9,273 nucleotides of DNA from JANOBJ01 sp031411575 (GTDB taxonomy: Bacteria; Pseudomonadota; Gammaproteobacteria; Burkholderiales; Burkholderiaceae_C): NCBI GenBank assembly GCA_031411575.1, contig JANOBJ010000174.1, forward strand, positions 1 through 9,273. Reading direction: 5' to 3'. This document shows positions 1 through 6,015 of this stretch, piece after piece; position 1 is the stretch's first letter; every line of letters starts with the position of its first letter. The translations under genes were made by a program, and so were the position numbers. A model generated the notes under the pieces. That model saw only the letters and a program-made list of their open reading frames with translations. It did not search any database and had not been told where the DNA came from.

Positions 1-139
1 CGATGAAGTCGCCATCCGGCGTGTCCCAGCGTTCGCGACGGTACTGGGGGTGGGCGCCGAACACGCGGCGGGCGTACAGCGCGGGCCAGATGGTTTGCAG
101 GTTGCCGCCGGGCAGCCACGCAGGTGCTACATAATTCAT
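1..139 (-). CDS. YheT-family alpha/beta hydrolase, N-terminal fragment
   Basis: This is the 5' end of a gene that runs off the left edge; 46 codons are visible. The protein begins MNYVAPAWLPGGNLQTIWPA and continues to RRERWDTPDGDFI. The WLPGG-LQT-WPAL block and the ERW-TPDGDF block are the typical N-terminus of YheT/ABHD1-like hydrolases (COG0429). Members are alpha/beta-hydrolase-fold enzymes thought to act as esterases or lipases, but physiological substrates are mostly unknown. The catalytic Ser-Asp-His residues lie beyond the window. I see no convincing Shine-Dalgarno before the ATG, and the start codon sits inside a short palindrome (125-143). The start was chosen because the family motif begins a few residues in. 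The gene follows the NTF2-like gene on the same strand after a 150-bp gap, so it could share a transcript or have its own promoter. Confidence 0.85.
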   Translation of the reverse strand, partial: MNYVAPAWLPGGNLQTIWPALYARRVFGAHPQYRRERWDTPDGDFI

Positions 140-143
140 AGCA
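125..143. repeat. short AT-rich palindrome spanning the hydrolase start codon
   Basis: The sequence TGCTACATAATTCATAGCA has TGCTA/TAGCA arms around an AT-rich centre, and the ATG of the hydrolase (minus strand, 139-137) lies inside it. A second overlapping inverted repeat, CATAGCAAACTATG (137-150), continues on the upstream side. A similar palindrome occurs at 2353-2369 inside another gene start. I recall such GCTA...TAGC repeats being common in Comamonadaceae genomes; that association is from memory and was not computed here. Confidence 0.5.
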
Positions 144-289
144 AACTATGACGAGTGGATGAGGACAACAGGGCTAAAACCCTTGAAAAACGGCTCAAAA
201 CCGCGTGGCGGGGCCGCCAGCAGCCGGGCCGCCCGAAGCAACGTCGGTGGGACTGCAGCCGCATCAATCCGGGCGCCTGGCCGCGCGCA

Positions 290-739
290 TCAATGCAGCA
301 CCTGCGGCGCGTCGCTCGCATCCTGCAGCTCGCGCGGCGAGCCGGGGCTGGCGTGGTGGGCCACCATGCGCCAGCCTTGCGCGGTCTTGTGGTACACGTT
401 GGTGGCGATGACCCAGGCCTCGCGCGGGCCTTCGGGCGTCATGACCTCGATGCGCTCCAGCACGTTGTGCACGGCGCTGGCCAGCGATTCGACCTTGCGC
501 ACGTTCTCCGGCCAGGCGCGGATGCTGCCATTGGCAAACATGGCGTCAAAGGCGTGCCGGATGGCACCCACGCCGATCACGCGCGGGCCACCGGGGTGCA
601 CGCAGACGATCTCGTCCTCGTCGGCCCAGCAGGCCATGAGTTTGTCGATGTCGCCGGTTTGCAGCGCATCGTAGAACGCGGCTTCAATCTCGTCGGCGGA
701 CCCGCCAACGGTGGCAGCGCGCAATTTGGCCTTGGACAT
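290..739 (-). CDS. SnoaL/NTF2-like domain protein
   Basis: A 149-residue protein matching the nuclear transport factor 2 / SnoaL-like (DUF4440-type) fold. After a short N-terminal stretch comes a helical segment (about residues 13-40, ADEIEAAFYDALQTGDI-KLMACWADED) and then the family-typical CVHPGGPRVIG (46-56). The closing strand is GWRMVAHHASP (122-132). These small cone-shaped domains bind or transform diverse small molecules, and substrate cannot be predicted from sequence. The protein has no signal peptide or membrane segment and is probably cytoplasmic. It starts 30 bp after the stop of the upstream Rossmann-fold gene on the same strand, so the two are probably co-transcribed. No good Shine-Dalgarno is visible before this ATG, which may mean translation depends on coupling. 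The start was kept because the sequence from MSKAKLRAATVGG onward looks like normal family N-termini. Confidence 0.8.
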   Translation of the reverse strand: MSKAKLRAATVGGSADEIEAAFYDALQTGDIDKLMACWADEDEIVCVHPGGPRVIGVGAIRHAFDAMFANGSIRAWPENVRKVESLASAVHNVLERIEVMTPEGPREAWVIATNVYHKTAQGWRMVAHHASPGSPRELQDASDAPQVLH

Positions 740-769
740 GGATGAGGGTTCGGGTGCGGAGGCGGGTGG

Positions 770-1657
770 TCAGGGGGAAGCCCCCGATTCTGCCGTGCTT
801 TGCGGCGCAGCGGGCTGACGGGCCGTGGCCGCTGCGAGCAGCGGGCCCACATCGTCGCCTGCGTCACCCTGCGCCTGATCGGCCAGCCTCACGCCCAACC
901 AGCGCGCCACCACGCCGGCCAGATCACCCTGCGCGGCCTGCCACACCAGTTCGGGCGGGGCGATGTGGATGCCGGGCGGCGCGGTCTGCAGCGCCCGCAG
1001 CACCAGTTCGGCCACCTTGGACGCGCGCACCGGCTGCTCGCTGGTGGGCAGCATGTACCTGAAGATCGACAGCATCCAGCCGGCCGTCCTGGCCAGAAAA
1101 CTGGCCGTGGGGTCGCCCGCCGCGGGCTTGCGCGCCGAACGCACCAGCAGCAGCCGCTCAAAACCAAGCGTGGCGAGCGCATGCTCGTCCAGGCTGGCCA
1201 GCCCGCGCTTGAGCGCCTCGGGCAGACGGCCCTGGTCGTGCGGCTGCACCACGGCCAGCGTGGTCACACCCGAGCGGCGCATCCACGCGGCCACCCGCAC
1301 CAGCTGTGCCGGATCGGGCGCCCACAGCGCGCGCTCGCGGTCGTGGTACAGGCGCGGCGGGTCAAACAGGATCAGTCCGGTGCCGGCCGCCAGCAGCGGC
1401 CAGGCGTCAATGGCTTGGTCATCGACCTGCGCCGCGCTGACACCGCGCAGGCCGTCGGTGATCGACTCGCGCGCCAGCACCCGGATGGCGCCGACTCCCG
1501 GCGCACCCACCAGCCGCCGCAGCACCTCCTGCCCCAGCGCGCCGGTGGCGCCGGCGATCACCACGCCGCTCGGCGCACCCGCCGATGCGCTGGATGTGCC
1601 GGCCGGGGCGATCGGCCGACTGGCGGCCTGCAGGGCTTGAAGTGGCGAGACGGACAT
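770..1657 (-). CDS. atypical NAD(P)-binding Rossmann-fold protein (TIP30/HTATIP2-like)
   Basis: A 295-residue protein with a Rossmann nucleotide-binding signature GVVIAGATGALG at residues 31-42, typical of atypical short-chain dehydrogenases and NAD(P)H-binding (NmrA/HTATIP2-like) proteins. A 30-residue low-complexity Ala/Ser/Pro leader precedes it, and another Ala/Gln-rich tail follows residue 260. A later conserved-looking block, SIFRYMLPTSEQPVRASKVAEL (about 197-218), fits HTATIP2-like oxidoreductases. No classical SDR YxxxK site is obvious, so it may be a binding protein or a diverged reductase. No signal peptide is seen. It is transcribed divergently from lemA, with only 46 bp between start codons. 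The purine-rich tract upstream gives a GGAGG-like sequence, but about 18 nt from this ATG, so the ribosome-binding site is weak. An overlapping ATG four bases upstream opens a different, short frame. It probably heads an operon with the NTF2-like gene. Confidence 0.75.
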   Translation of the reverse strand: MSVSPLQALQAASRPIAPAGTSSASAGAPSGVVIAGATGALGQEVLRRLVGAPGVGAIRVLARESITDGLRGVSAAQVDDQAIDAWPLLAAGTGLILFDPPRLYHDRERALWAPDPAQLVRVAAWMRRSGVTTLAVVQPHDQGRLPEALKRGLASLDEHALATLGFERLLLVRSARKPAAGDPTASFLARTAGWMLSIFRYMLPTSEQPVRASKVAELVLRALQTAPPGIHIAPPELVWQAAQGDLAGVVARWLGVRLADQAQGDAGDDVGPLLAAATARQPAAPQSTAESGASP

Positions 1658-1675
1658 CCATCTATGCTACCGTTA

Positions 1676-1690
1676 CCCTCCCCTCCCTCC
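1676..1690. other. pyrimidine/purine-skewed tract in the divergent intergenic gap
   Basis: The plus strand is CCCTCCCCTCCCTCC; the minus strand is GGAGGGAGGGGAGGG, with three runs of at least three G and one GG run separated by single A residues. This could form a two-layer G-quadruplex, or simply supply purine-rich ribosome-binding sequence. It lies between the starts of the Rossmann-fold gene (minus) and lemA (plus). Confidence 0.4.
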
Positions 1691-1703
1691 TGAAGGAACC
1701 CCG

Positions 1704-2303
1704 ATGAAACGCTGGCTTCTGATTCTTGCGGCGGCGCTGTCGCTATCCGCCACGCTCACGGGCTGCGGCTACAACGACTTCCAGCGCCTGGACGAGCAGA
1801 CCAAGAGCGCCTGGAGCGAGGTGCTCAACCAGTACCAGCGCCGTGCCGACCTGGTGCCCAACATTGTGGCCACCGTCAAGGGCGAGGCCGCGTTCGAGCA
1901 GGACACGCTGACCAAGGTGATCGAGGCGCGCGCCAAGGCCACCAGCATCCAGGTGACGCCCGAGACGCTGAACAACCCCGAGGCCTTCAAGAAATTCCAG
2001 GCCGCGCAGGGCGAACTGGGCAGCGCGCTCTCGCGCCTGATGGTGGTGAGCGAGCAGTACCCCAACCTGAAGGCCAACCAGGGCTTCAGCGACCTGCGCG
2101 TGCAGCTCGAAGGCACCGAAAACCGCATCACCGTGGCGCGCAACCGCTACATCCAGGCGGTGCAGGAATACAACGTGCTGGCGCGCAGCTTCCCCAGCAA
2201 CCTGACGGCCATGGTGTTCAGCTACAAGCCGAAAGAAACCTTCGCCGTGCAGAACGAAGCGCAGATCGCGGTGCCGCCGACCGTGAATTTCGAGAAAAAG
2301 TAA
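1704..2303 (+). CDS. lemA: LemA family lipoprotein
   Basis: A 199-residue LemA-family protein. The N-terminus is a lipoprotein signal, with basic residues K2/R3, a hydrophobic stretch and lipobox LTGC (18-21), so Cys21 should be lipidated. The residue after it is Gly, which does not signal inner-membrane retention. Family blocks follow: NQYQRRADLVPNIVATVKG (42-60), SEQYPNLKANQGFSDL (116-131), ENRITVARNRYIQAVQEYN (139-157) and FPSNL (163-167). LemA proteins form an antiparallel helical bundle; their role is not settled, though they are often encoded beside TPM-domain proteins, as here. The start is supported by GAAGGA at 1692-1697, six bases before the ATG. It is the first gene of a three-gene plus-strand cluster, and the next start codon lies 16 bp after its stop. 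No strong promoter was recognised; any promoter must sit in or near the 46-bp gap or inside the divergent gene. Confidence 0.93.
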   Translation: MKRWLLILAAALSLSATLTGCGYNDFQRLDEQTKSAWSEVLNQYQRRADLVPNIVATVKGEAAFEQDTLTKVIEARAKATSIQVTPETLNNPEAFKKFQAAQGELGSALSRLMVVSEQYPNLKANQGFSDLRVQLEGTENRITVARNRYIQAVQEYNVLARSFPSNLTAMVFSYKPKETFAVQNEAQIAVPPTVNFEKK

Positions 2304-2321
2304 CTTTTTAAAGTAAAAAGT
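2303..2321 (+). promoter_or_regulatory. AT-rich hairpin between lemA and the TPM gene, overlapping the GTG start
   Basis: ACTTTTT (2303-2309) and AAAAAGT (2315-2321) form a perfect 7-bp inverted repeat with a 5-base loop. It begins on the last base of the lemA stop codon and ends within the GTG start codon (2320-2322) of the next gene. No strong Shine-Dalgarno is present, so the hairpin could affect initiation or coupling. The stem is mostly A-U, hence weak, and a role is only inferred. Confidence 0.4.
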
Positions 2322-3243
2322 GCCTGTTGTCCGCATCCAGCGGTCATTGTTTGCTACTATTATTGTAGCGTTCGGGTTGTGGCTCGCGGGCGTCTGCGGC
2401 GCGTGGGCGCAAGGCGTGCTGCCCGTTCCCGCGCTGACGGCGCGCGTGATCGACCAGACCGGCACGCTGGACGCCGCGCAGGTTCAGGCGCTGGAAGCCA
2501 AACTGGCCGCGCTGGAGGCCAAGAAAGGCTCGCAGCTGGTGGTGCTGATGGTGCCCGCCACCGCGCCGGAAGACATCTCCAGCTACGCCAACCGGGTCGG
2601 CAACGCCTGGAAGATCGGCCGGCGCGAGGTCGGCGACGGCGTGCTGCTGATCGTCGCGAAGGACGAGCGCAAGGTGCGCATCGAGGTGGCCAAGACGCTG
2701 GAAGGCGCGATTCCCGATCTGGCGGCACGGCGCGTGATCGACAGCGCGATCACACCCAACTTCAAGCGCGGCGATTTTGCGGGCGGCCTGAACGCGGCGG
2801 TGGACCAGCTCAGTGCGCTGATCAGCGGCGAGGCGCTGCCCGAGCCGGCGCGGTCTGACCGCAGCGGCGGCGCCGACGGTTTTCAGTGGCTGGACATGGC
2901 GATCTTCCTGTTTTTTGCGGTACCGATTGGCGGCGCCATCGCACGCGGGATTTTCGGCCGCAAGCTCGGTTCGCTGGTGACCGGTGGCGCGGTGGGCGCG
3001 ATCGCGTGGTGGGTCTCGGCCAGCCTGCTGATCGCGGGCATTGCGGGCGTGCTGGCGCTGGCCTTTGCGCTGTTCTCCAGCCTGGCCTCGGCCCTGCCAA
3101 CGCGCGGGCGCGGCGGGTCCGGGGGGTTTGGCGGCTGGGGCGGTGGTGGCGGCGGCTGGAGCGGAGGCGGGGGCGGCGGCGGTGGATTCAGCTCGGGCGG
3201 TGGTGGTGATTTCGGTGGCGGCGGCGCCAGCGGGGACTGGTAG
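2320..3243 (+). CDS. TPM-domain (YgcG-type) membrane protein with glycine-rich tail
   Basis: A 307-residue protein of the TPM/YgcG family (TPM_phosphatase, PF04536). A Sec-type signal peptide covers residues 1-30, with likely cleavage AWA|QG. The TPM domain follows at about 34-168: VIDQTGTLDAAQ (43-54), SQLVVLMVP (71-79), GVLLIVAKDERKVRIEV (107-123), FKRGDFAGGL (148-157). Hydrophobic segments lie at about 189-213 and 217-258. A Gly/Ser/Trp low-complexity tail (262-307) ends GDW, as is common in this family. The TPM domain should lie outside the cytoplasmic membrane. Related domains have been described as acid phosphatases or as repair/assembly factors, but function here is unknown. The start is GTG; a TTG at codon 10 would shorten the signal peptide. 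The Ala-Thr-Ile-Ile-Val part of the signal is encoded by a palindrome (2353-2369). The stop TAG overlaps the AGGA ribosome-binding site of the next gene. Confidence 0.9.
   Translation: MPVVRIQRSLFATIIVAFGLWLAGVCGAWAQGVLPVPALTARVIDQTGTLDAAQVQALEAKLAALEAKKGSQLVVLMVPATAPEDISSYANRVGNAWKIGRREVGDGVLLIVAKDERKVRIEVAKTLEGAIPDLAARRVIDSAITPNFKRGDFAGGLNAAVDQLSALISGEALPEPARSDRSGGADGFQWLDMAIFLFFAVPIGGAIARGIFGRKLGSLVTGGAVGAIAWWVSASLLIAGIAGVLALAFALFSSLASALPTRGRGGSGGFGGWGGGGGGWSGGGGGGGGFSSGGGGDFGGGGASGDW
2353..2369. repeat. short AT-rich palindrome within the TPM gene signal-peptide region
   Basis: GCTACTATTATTGTAGC has GCTAC/GTAGC arms around a 7-base AT-rich centre. It lies in frame within codons 12-17 of the membrane TPM protein and encodes part of the hydrophobic core of its signal peptide. 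It resembles the palindrome at 125-143, which also sits at a gene start. Its AT-rich composition contrasts with the surrounding GC-rich coding sequence, suggesting it is a dispersed repeat tolerated or adopted as coding sequence. Confidence 0.5.
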
Positions 3244-3256
3244 GAAGCGAAAAACC

Positions 3257-3790
3257 ATGTTCAAACGATTGCAACGCCTGTTGCGGCACCGCTGGCTCGA
3301 TGAGCGCGACGCGCAACGCGCCATTCCGGCCGATCTGCTGGAGCGCCTCACGCGCCGGGTGGCCGCGAGCGAGCGCCGGCACTCGGGCGAAATCCGCATC
3401 TGCGTGGAAGCCGGCCTGCCGATGAGCTACCTGTGGCGCCATGTGTGGCACGACGTGCCGATTCGCGAGGTGACGCGCGAGCGCGCCGTCATGATGTTCG
3501 GCAAGCTCAGGGTCTGGGACACCGCGCAGAACAACGGCGTGCTGATCTACCTGTTGCTGGCCGAGCACGCCATCGAGCTGGTGGCCGATCGTGGCCTGAA
3601 CGACCACGTGCCGCCGCAGGACTGGCAGGCCATGGTGCAGCGCATGGGTGCGGCGTTTCACGAGGGCCGGTTTGAAGACGGGCTAACCCAGGCGCTGGAA
3701 GAAGTGTCGGCTGTGCAGGCGCGGTATTTTCCCGCGCAAGATGGTGCGGCCAACCCCAATGAACTGCCCGATCAGCCGTTTTTGAACTGA
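3257..3790 (+). CDS. small soluble TPM-domain protein
   Basis: A 177-residue protein that appears to be a second, shorter TPM-domain member. The domain runs from about residue 40 (RRHSGEIRICVEAGL) through FGKLRVWDTAQNNGVLIYLLLAEHAIELVADRGL (81-114), then HVPPQDWQAMVQRM (117-130) and FHEGRFEDGLTQALEEV (134-150). No signal peptide, clear membrane segment or glycine-rich tail is visible, so it is probably cytoplasmic, unlike its neighbour. The same frame is open further upstream, but ATG 3257 was chosen because AGGA (3242-3245) lies before it and upstream codons overlap the glycine-rich end of the preceding gene out of frame. It follows the membrane TPM gene by 13 bp and closes a lemA-TPM-TPM cluster. 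Biochemical function is unknown. Confidence 0.87.
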   Translation: MFKRLQRLLRHRWLDERDAQRAIPADLLERLTRRVAASERRHSGEIRICVEAGLPMSYLWRHVWHDVPIREVTRERAVMMFGKLRVWDTAQNNGVLIYLLLAEHAIELVADRGLNDHVPPQDWQAMVQRMGAAFHEGRFEDGLTQALEEVSAVQARYFPAQDGAANPNELPDQPFLN

Positions 3791-3814
3791 GCCACGGCGT
3801 CCACCGGTGACAGC

Positions 3815-3835
3815 GGCGCCGGCAGAGCCGGCGCC
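3815..3835. terminator. strong GC hairpin between convergent genes (possible bidirectional terminator)
   Basis: GGCGCCGGC (3815-3823) and GCCGGCGCC (3827-3835) form a perfect 9-bp GC stem with an AGA loop. It is placed between the stop of the soluble TPM gene (3790) and the stop of the cyclic-nucleotide-domain gene (3853). There is no T-tract on either side, so it is not a canonical intrinsic terminator. It may still pause polymerase or protect 3' ends in both directions. Confidence 0.45.
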
Positions 3836-3852
3836 AACCGGGCAGCCGCCGG

Positions 3853-4428
3853 TCAGCGCGCGACGCGCATCAGCCGCTGGTTGGCCTCGTGGGTCGCGTC
3901 GAGTTCTTTTTGCATCACGCGGCTCAGCCGGGCGAAGGTCTGCACCTTGCGGTTGGTGGCGCGCAGCCGTTGCGACATGCGCCGGGAAATCGCCATCAGG
4001 AGGCGCGCCGCCACCTGCGGGTGCTGCTCCACCAGTTGTTCCATGGCGGCCAGCGTCAGCTCGCCCACCGTCAGCCCCGTGTTGGCCGTGCAGGTGGCCG
4101 AGCGTGGCCCGCCATCGAGCAGGCCCATCTCGCCGATCAGCGCGCCGGCCCCCAGTACCGTCACCACCATGCCGTCGCTGGTACGCGATGCGGCGTGCTC
4201 CACGGTGGCTTCGCCGTCCAGCACGAGCAGCATGCTGTCGGCGTTGGTGCTGTCGCCCTCACGCATGAATACCGTTCCTGCGGAAAAGCGCCGCAGTTGC
4301 AGGAACGAGGCGACGACGCGGGCATTGTCCAGTCCCAGCTCGGTCAGCGAATGCGCGGACACCAGCAACCGCGCAATGCGGTCGTGCGGCTTGATGTCGT
4401 GTAGGGTGGCCCGGCTGCGTCCATTCAT
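3853..4428 (-). CDS. stand-alone cyclic-nucleotide-binding domain protein
   Basis: A 191-residue protein with one cNMP-binding (Crp-type effector) domain at about residues 36-140. It includes RFSAGTVFMREGD (47-59), MLLVLDGEATVE (66-77) and the phosphate-binding cassette LIGEMGLLDGGPRSAT (97-112), where Glu100 and Arg109 match the usual ligands of the cyclic phosphate and ribose. The C-terminal part (about 140-191, rich in Arg, Gln and Ala) looks helical. It does not look like a helix-turn-helix, so this is unlikely to be a DNA-binding CRP/FNR regulator. A role as a cAMP- or cGMP-responsive partner or sensor is inference. ATG 4428 was preferred; an in-frame TTG at 4521 would add 31 residues that do not resemble the family. 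No clear Shine-Dalgarno precedes ATG 4428, but a TACAAT box lies just upstream (4441-4436), so a short or leaderless transcript is possible. It is convergent with the TPM cluster. Confidence 0.83.
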   Translation of the reverse strand: MNGRSRATLHDIKPHDRIARLLVSAHSLTELGLDNARVVASFLQLRRFSAGTVFMREGDSTNADSMLLVLDGEATVEHAASRTSDGMVVTVLGAGALIGEMGLLDGGPRSATCTANTGLTVGELTLAAMEQLVEQHPQVAARLLMAISRRMSQRLRATNRKVQTFARLSRVMQKELDATHEANQRLMRVAR

Positions 4429-4528
4429 GTAACCAATTGTAGGTATACCGGGTCGGCCGTACCAGCGGAGCGCGCGCGTATTTGCGCAACTAGTTCGCAC
4501 TATTGGATGAATTCGGCGCAACGCCCCC

Positions 4529-4550
4529 GCCCGCCCGGTGCGCGGCGGGC
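4529..4550 (-). terminator. GC-rich hairpin downstream of the DUF1501 gene
   Basis: GCCCGCC (4529-4535) and GGCGGGC (4544-4550) form a 7-bp stem with an 8-base loop. Flanking C and G runs extend it by about four more pairs across a single-base bulge. It lies 44 bp past the DUF1501 stop on the minus strand and upstream of the cyclic-nucleotide-domain gene. No U-tract follows, so a terminator role is only possible. Confidence 0.35.
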
Positions 4551-4593
4551 AGGGGTAGCGCGCTGTCGGCGTCGGGCGGGTTTCAGATCGGTT

Positions 4594-6000
4594 TCAGGCC
4601 GGCTTCATGAACCCGACATTGCGTGCCGAGCCAAAGTTGGGCAGGTTGGGCAATACGCCGTCGATCTGGCCCTCGTTCAGCCCCCACCAGCGCAGCAACG
4701 TGGCGGCGTACTGGTCTACCGAGGTGGTGGGCAGCCAGCGGCCTTCGTTCTCCCAGGAGTCCTGACCCACGTCATTGGCGCCGCGGATGACCAGTTCGGG
4801 GTAGGCGCCGTAGCTGGACGTGCCGATCACCGATCCACCCAGCACCAGTTGCATATTGCCCCAGGCGTGGTCGGTGCCATTGCTCGAGTTGGGCGCGAAG
4901 GTGCGGCCAAAGTCGCTTTGGGTGAAGGCTGTGACGTTGTTGACCAGGCCCAGTGTCTTCATGGCGCCGTAGAACGCGGCGCTGGCGTCGGCCAGCTGCT
5001 TCATCAGGTTGGCGTGGTCGCCGGTGAGCGAATCGCCAGCAATCTGGTCGCCGTGGGTGTCAAACCCGCCCATGGTGGCGAAGTACACATGGCGCGTGCT
5101 GCCGATGGAGGACGGCAGGCTGCTGCGGTACTCGATGAGTTTGGCAATCTGGTAGAGCTGCCGGGCCAGCCCGCTGGTGAGGTTGCCGCCACTGGTCACT
5201 GGCGCAAACGCAGCGTTGATGGGTTCTGACGCAGTGTTGCCGGGCGTGATTTGTAGGGTCGGGGCGAGCGCGGCCGCCACACTGAATGCGTCGCGCTGCT
5301 GCCCGGCGAAGGCGTTGTGCAGGATTGGGGTGTCGCCTTGCGCGTACAAAGTATCGAGCGCGGTGCGGCGCATGGCCTGGTTGCCGCCGAAATAGCCGTC
5401 AATACCGAAGCCAGAACCCGGGCCGGGCAGCACCAGCGGGGCTGCCAGTTCGCTGATGCCGAAGCGACCGTTGCCGCCCACCGACATCACCGTGGTGGGT
5501 CGCGTCTGCGCGGCACGGCCGCCCCAGCCGGTCGGCTTGAAGACGTCGTGGTACGCCGTTTCCCACAGCGTCTGCTGGTCGCTGTGCGAGAACAGGCTGT
5601 CGGGCACGATCTTGCCGTTGTTGGGTGCGGCGCGAACCTCAGCCTTGGTGAGGGGCTGGTACAGCGGGCCGACATTGAAGACCGGCGCCAGCGCACCATC
5701 GGTCCAGGCGGTTCCCAGCGCCGACATCGAGGGGTGCAGCCCATAGTCCACGCCCCAGCCCGAGCCCGACGAAAGGAGCTGCGCCTGTGGCAAGGCCAAC
5801 TGGCCGCGAACCGCCGCGTACTGGCCATAGCGCGTGGCGTCGCGCGGCGTAACCATGTTCATGCCGTCGTTGCCGCCGTACAAAAAGATGCACACCAGCG
5901 CTTTGTAGTCGACCGCCTGCGCCTGTGCGCCCGTCAACAACAGCGGAGAAGCGGCAGCGCCAAGGGCTGCCGCGGACGCGAGAAAATGTCTGCGTTTCAT
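4594..6000 (-). CDS. DUF1501 family exported protein
   Basis: A 468-residue protein of the DUF1501 family (PF07394), related in fold to the alkaline phosphatase/sulfatase superfamily. The N-terminus MKRRHFLASAAALG carries a twin-arginine-like motif (RRHFL) and a hydrophobic core ending in AQAQA at about residue 29, so export, probably folded via Tat, is expected. Family landmarks are LYGGNDGMNMVTP (40-52), FSHSDQQTLWET (137-148), GGFDTHGDQ (311-319) and FTQSDFGRTFAPN with GTDHAWG downstream (359-381). Asp45, His139, Asp314, His316, Asp363, Asp377 and His378 are plausible metal ligands by analogy; this is inference. The length is normal for the family. A strong ribosome-binding site, GAAGGAG (6014-6008), lies seven bases before the ATG. 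The gene lies downstream of DUF1800 on the same strand, a frequent pairing, here interrupted by a 265-bp repeat element. Substrate and role are unknown. Confidence 0.92.
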   Translation of the reverse strand: MKRRHFLASAAALGAAASPLLLTGAQAQAVDYKALVCIFLYGGNDGMNMVTPRDATRYGQYAAVRGQLALPQAQLLSSGSGWGVDYGLHPSMSALGTAWTDGALAPVFNVGPLYQPLTKAEVRAAPNNGKIVPDSLFSHSDQQTLWETAYHDVFKPTGWGGRAAQTRPTTVMSVGGNGRFGISELAAPLVLPGPGSGFGIDGYFGGNQAMRRTALDTLYAQGDTPILHNAFAGQQRDAFSVAAALAPTLQITPGNTASEPINAAFAPVTSGGNLTSGLARQLYQIAKLIEYRSSLPSSIGSTRHVYFATMGGFDTHGDQIAGDSLTGDHANLMKQLADASAAFYGAMKTLGLVNNVTAFTQSDFGRTFAPNSSNGTDHAWGNMQLVLGGSVIGTSSYGAYPELVIRGANDVGQDSWENEGRWLPTTSVDQYAATLLRWWGLNEGQIDGVLPNLPNFGSARNVGFMKPA

Positions 6001-6015
6001 GGAAAGGCTCCTTCA

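Noticed and set aside
170..218. Small hairpins (AGGG/CCCT at 170-183, GGCGG/CCGCC at 207-218) as a terminator after the NTF2-like gene
   Set aside because: Stems are only 4-5 bp without a properly placed T-tract; not distinguishable from chance in GC-rich sequence.
1637..1668. TTGAAG and TATGCT as a lemA promoter
   Set aside because: The 20-base spacing is too long for a convincing sigma-70 promoter, and it lies partly inside the divergent coding sequence.
800..1693. 297-codon open frame antisense to the Rossmann-fold gene
   Set aside because: Long antisense frames are expected in GC-rich coding DNA. The product is Arg/His/Gly-rich with no recognisable domain, while the minus strand has a clear Rossmann motif.
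3041..3256. Upstream extension of the soluble TPM frame
   Set aside because: It overlaps the glycine-rich end of the preceding gene in another frame. The residues are low-complexity artefacts of GGC/GGT repeats, and ATG 3257 has a ribosome-binding site.
4429..4521. 31-codon extension of the cyclic-nucleotide-domain gene from TTG 4521
   Set aside because: TTG is a weak start, the added residues look unlike the family, and ATG 4428 gives a normal single-domain protein.
4579..4597. Direct repeat of GGTTTCAG spanning the DUF1501 stop
   Set aside because: Two 8-base copies 11 bases apart are too short to argue for a function.
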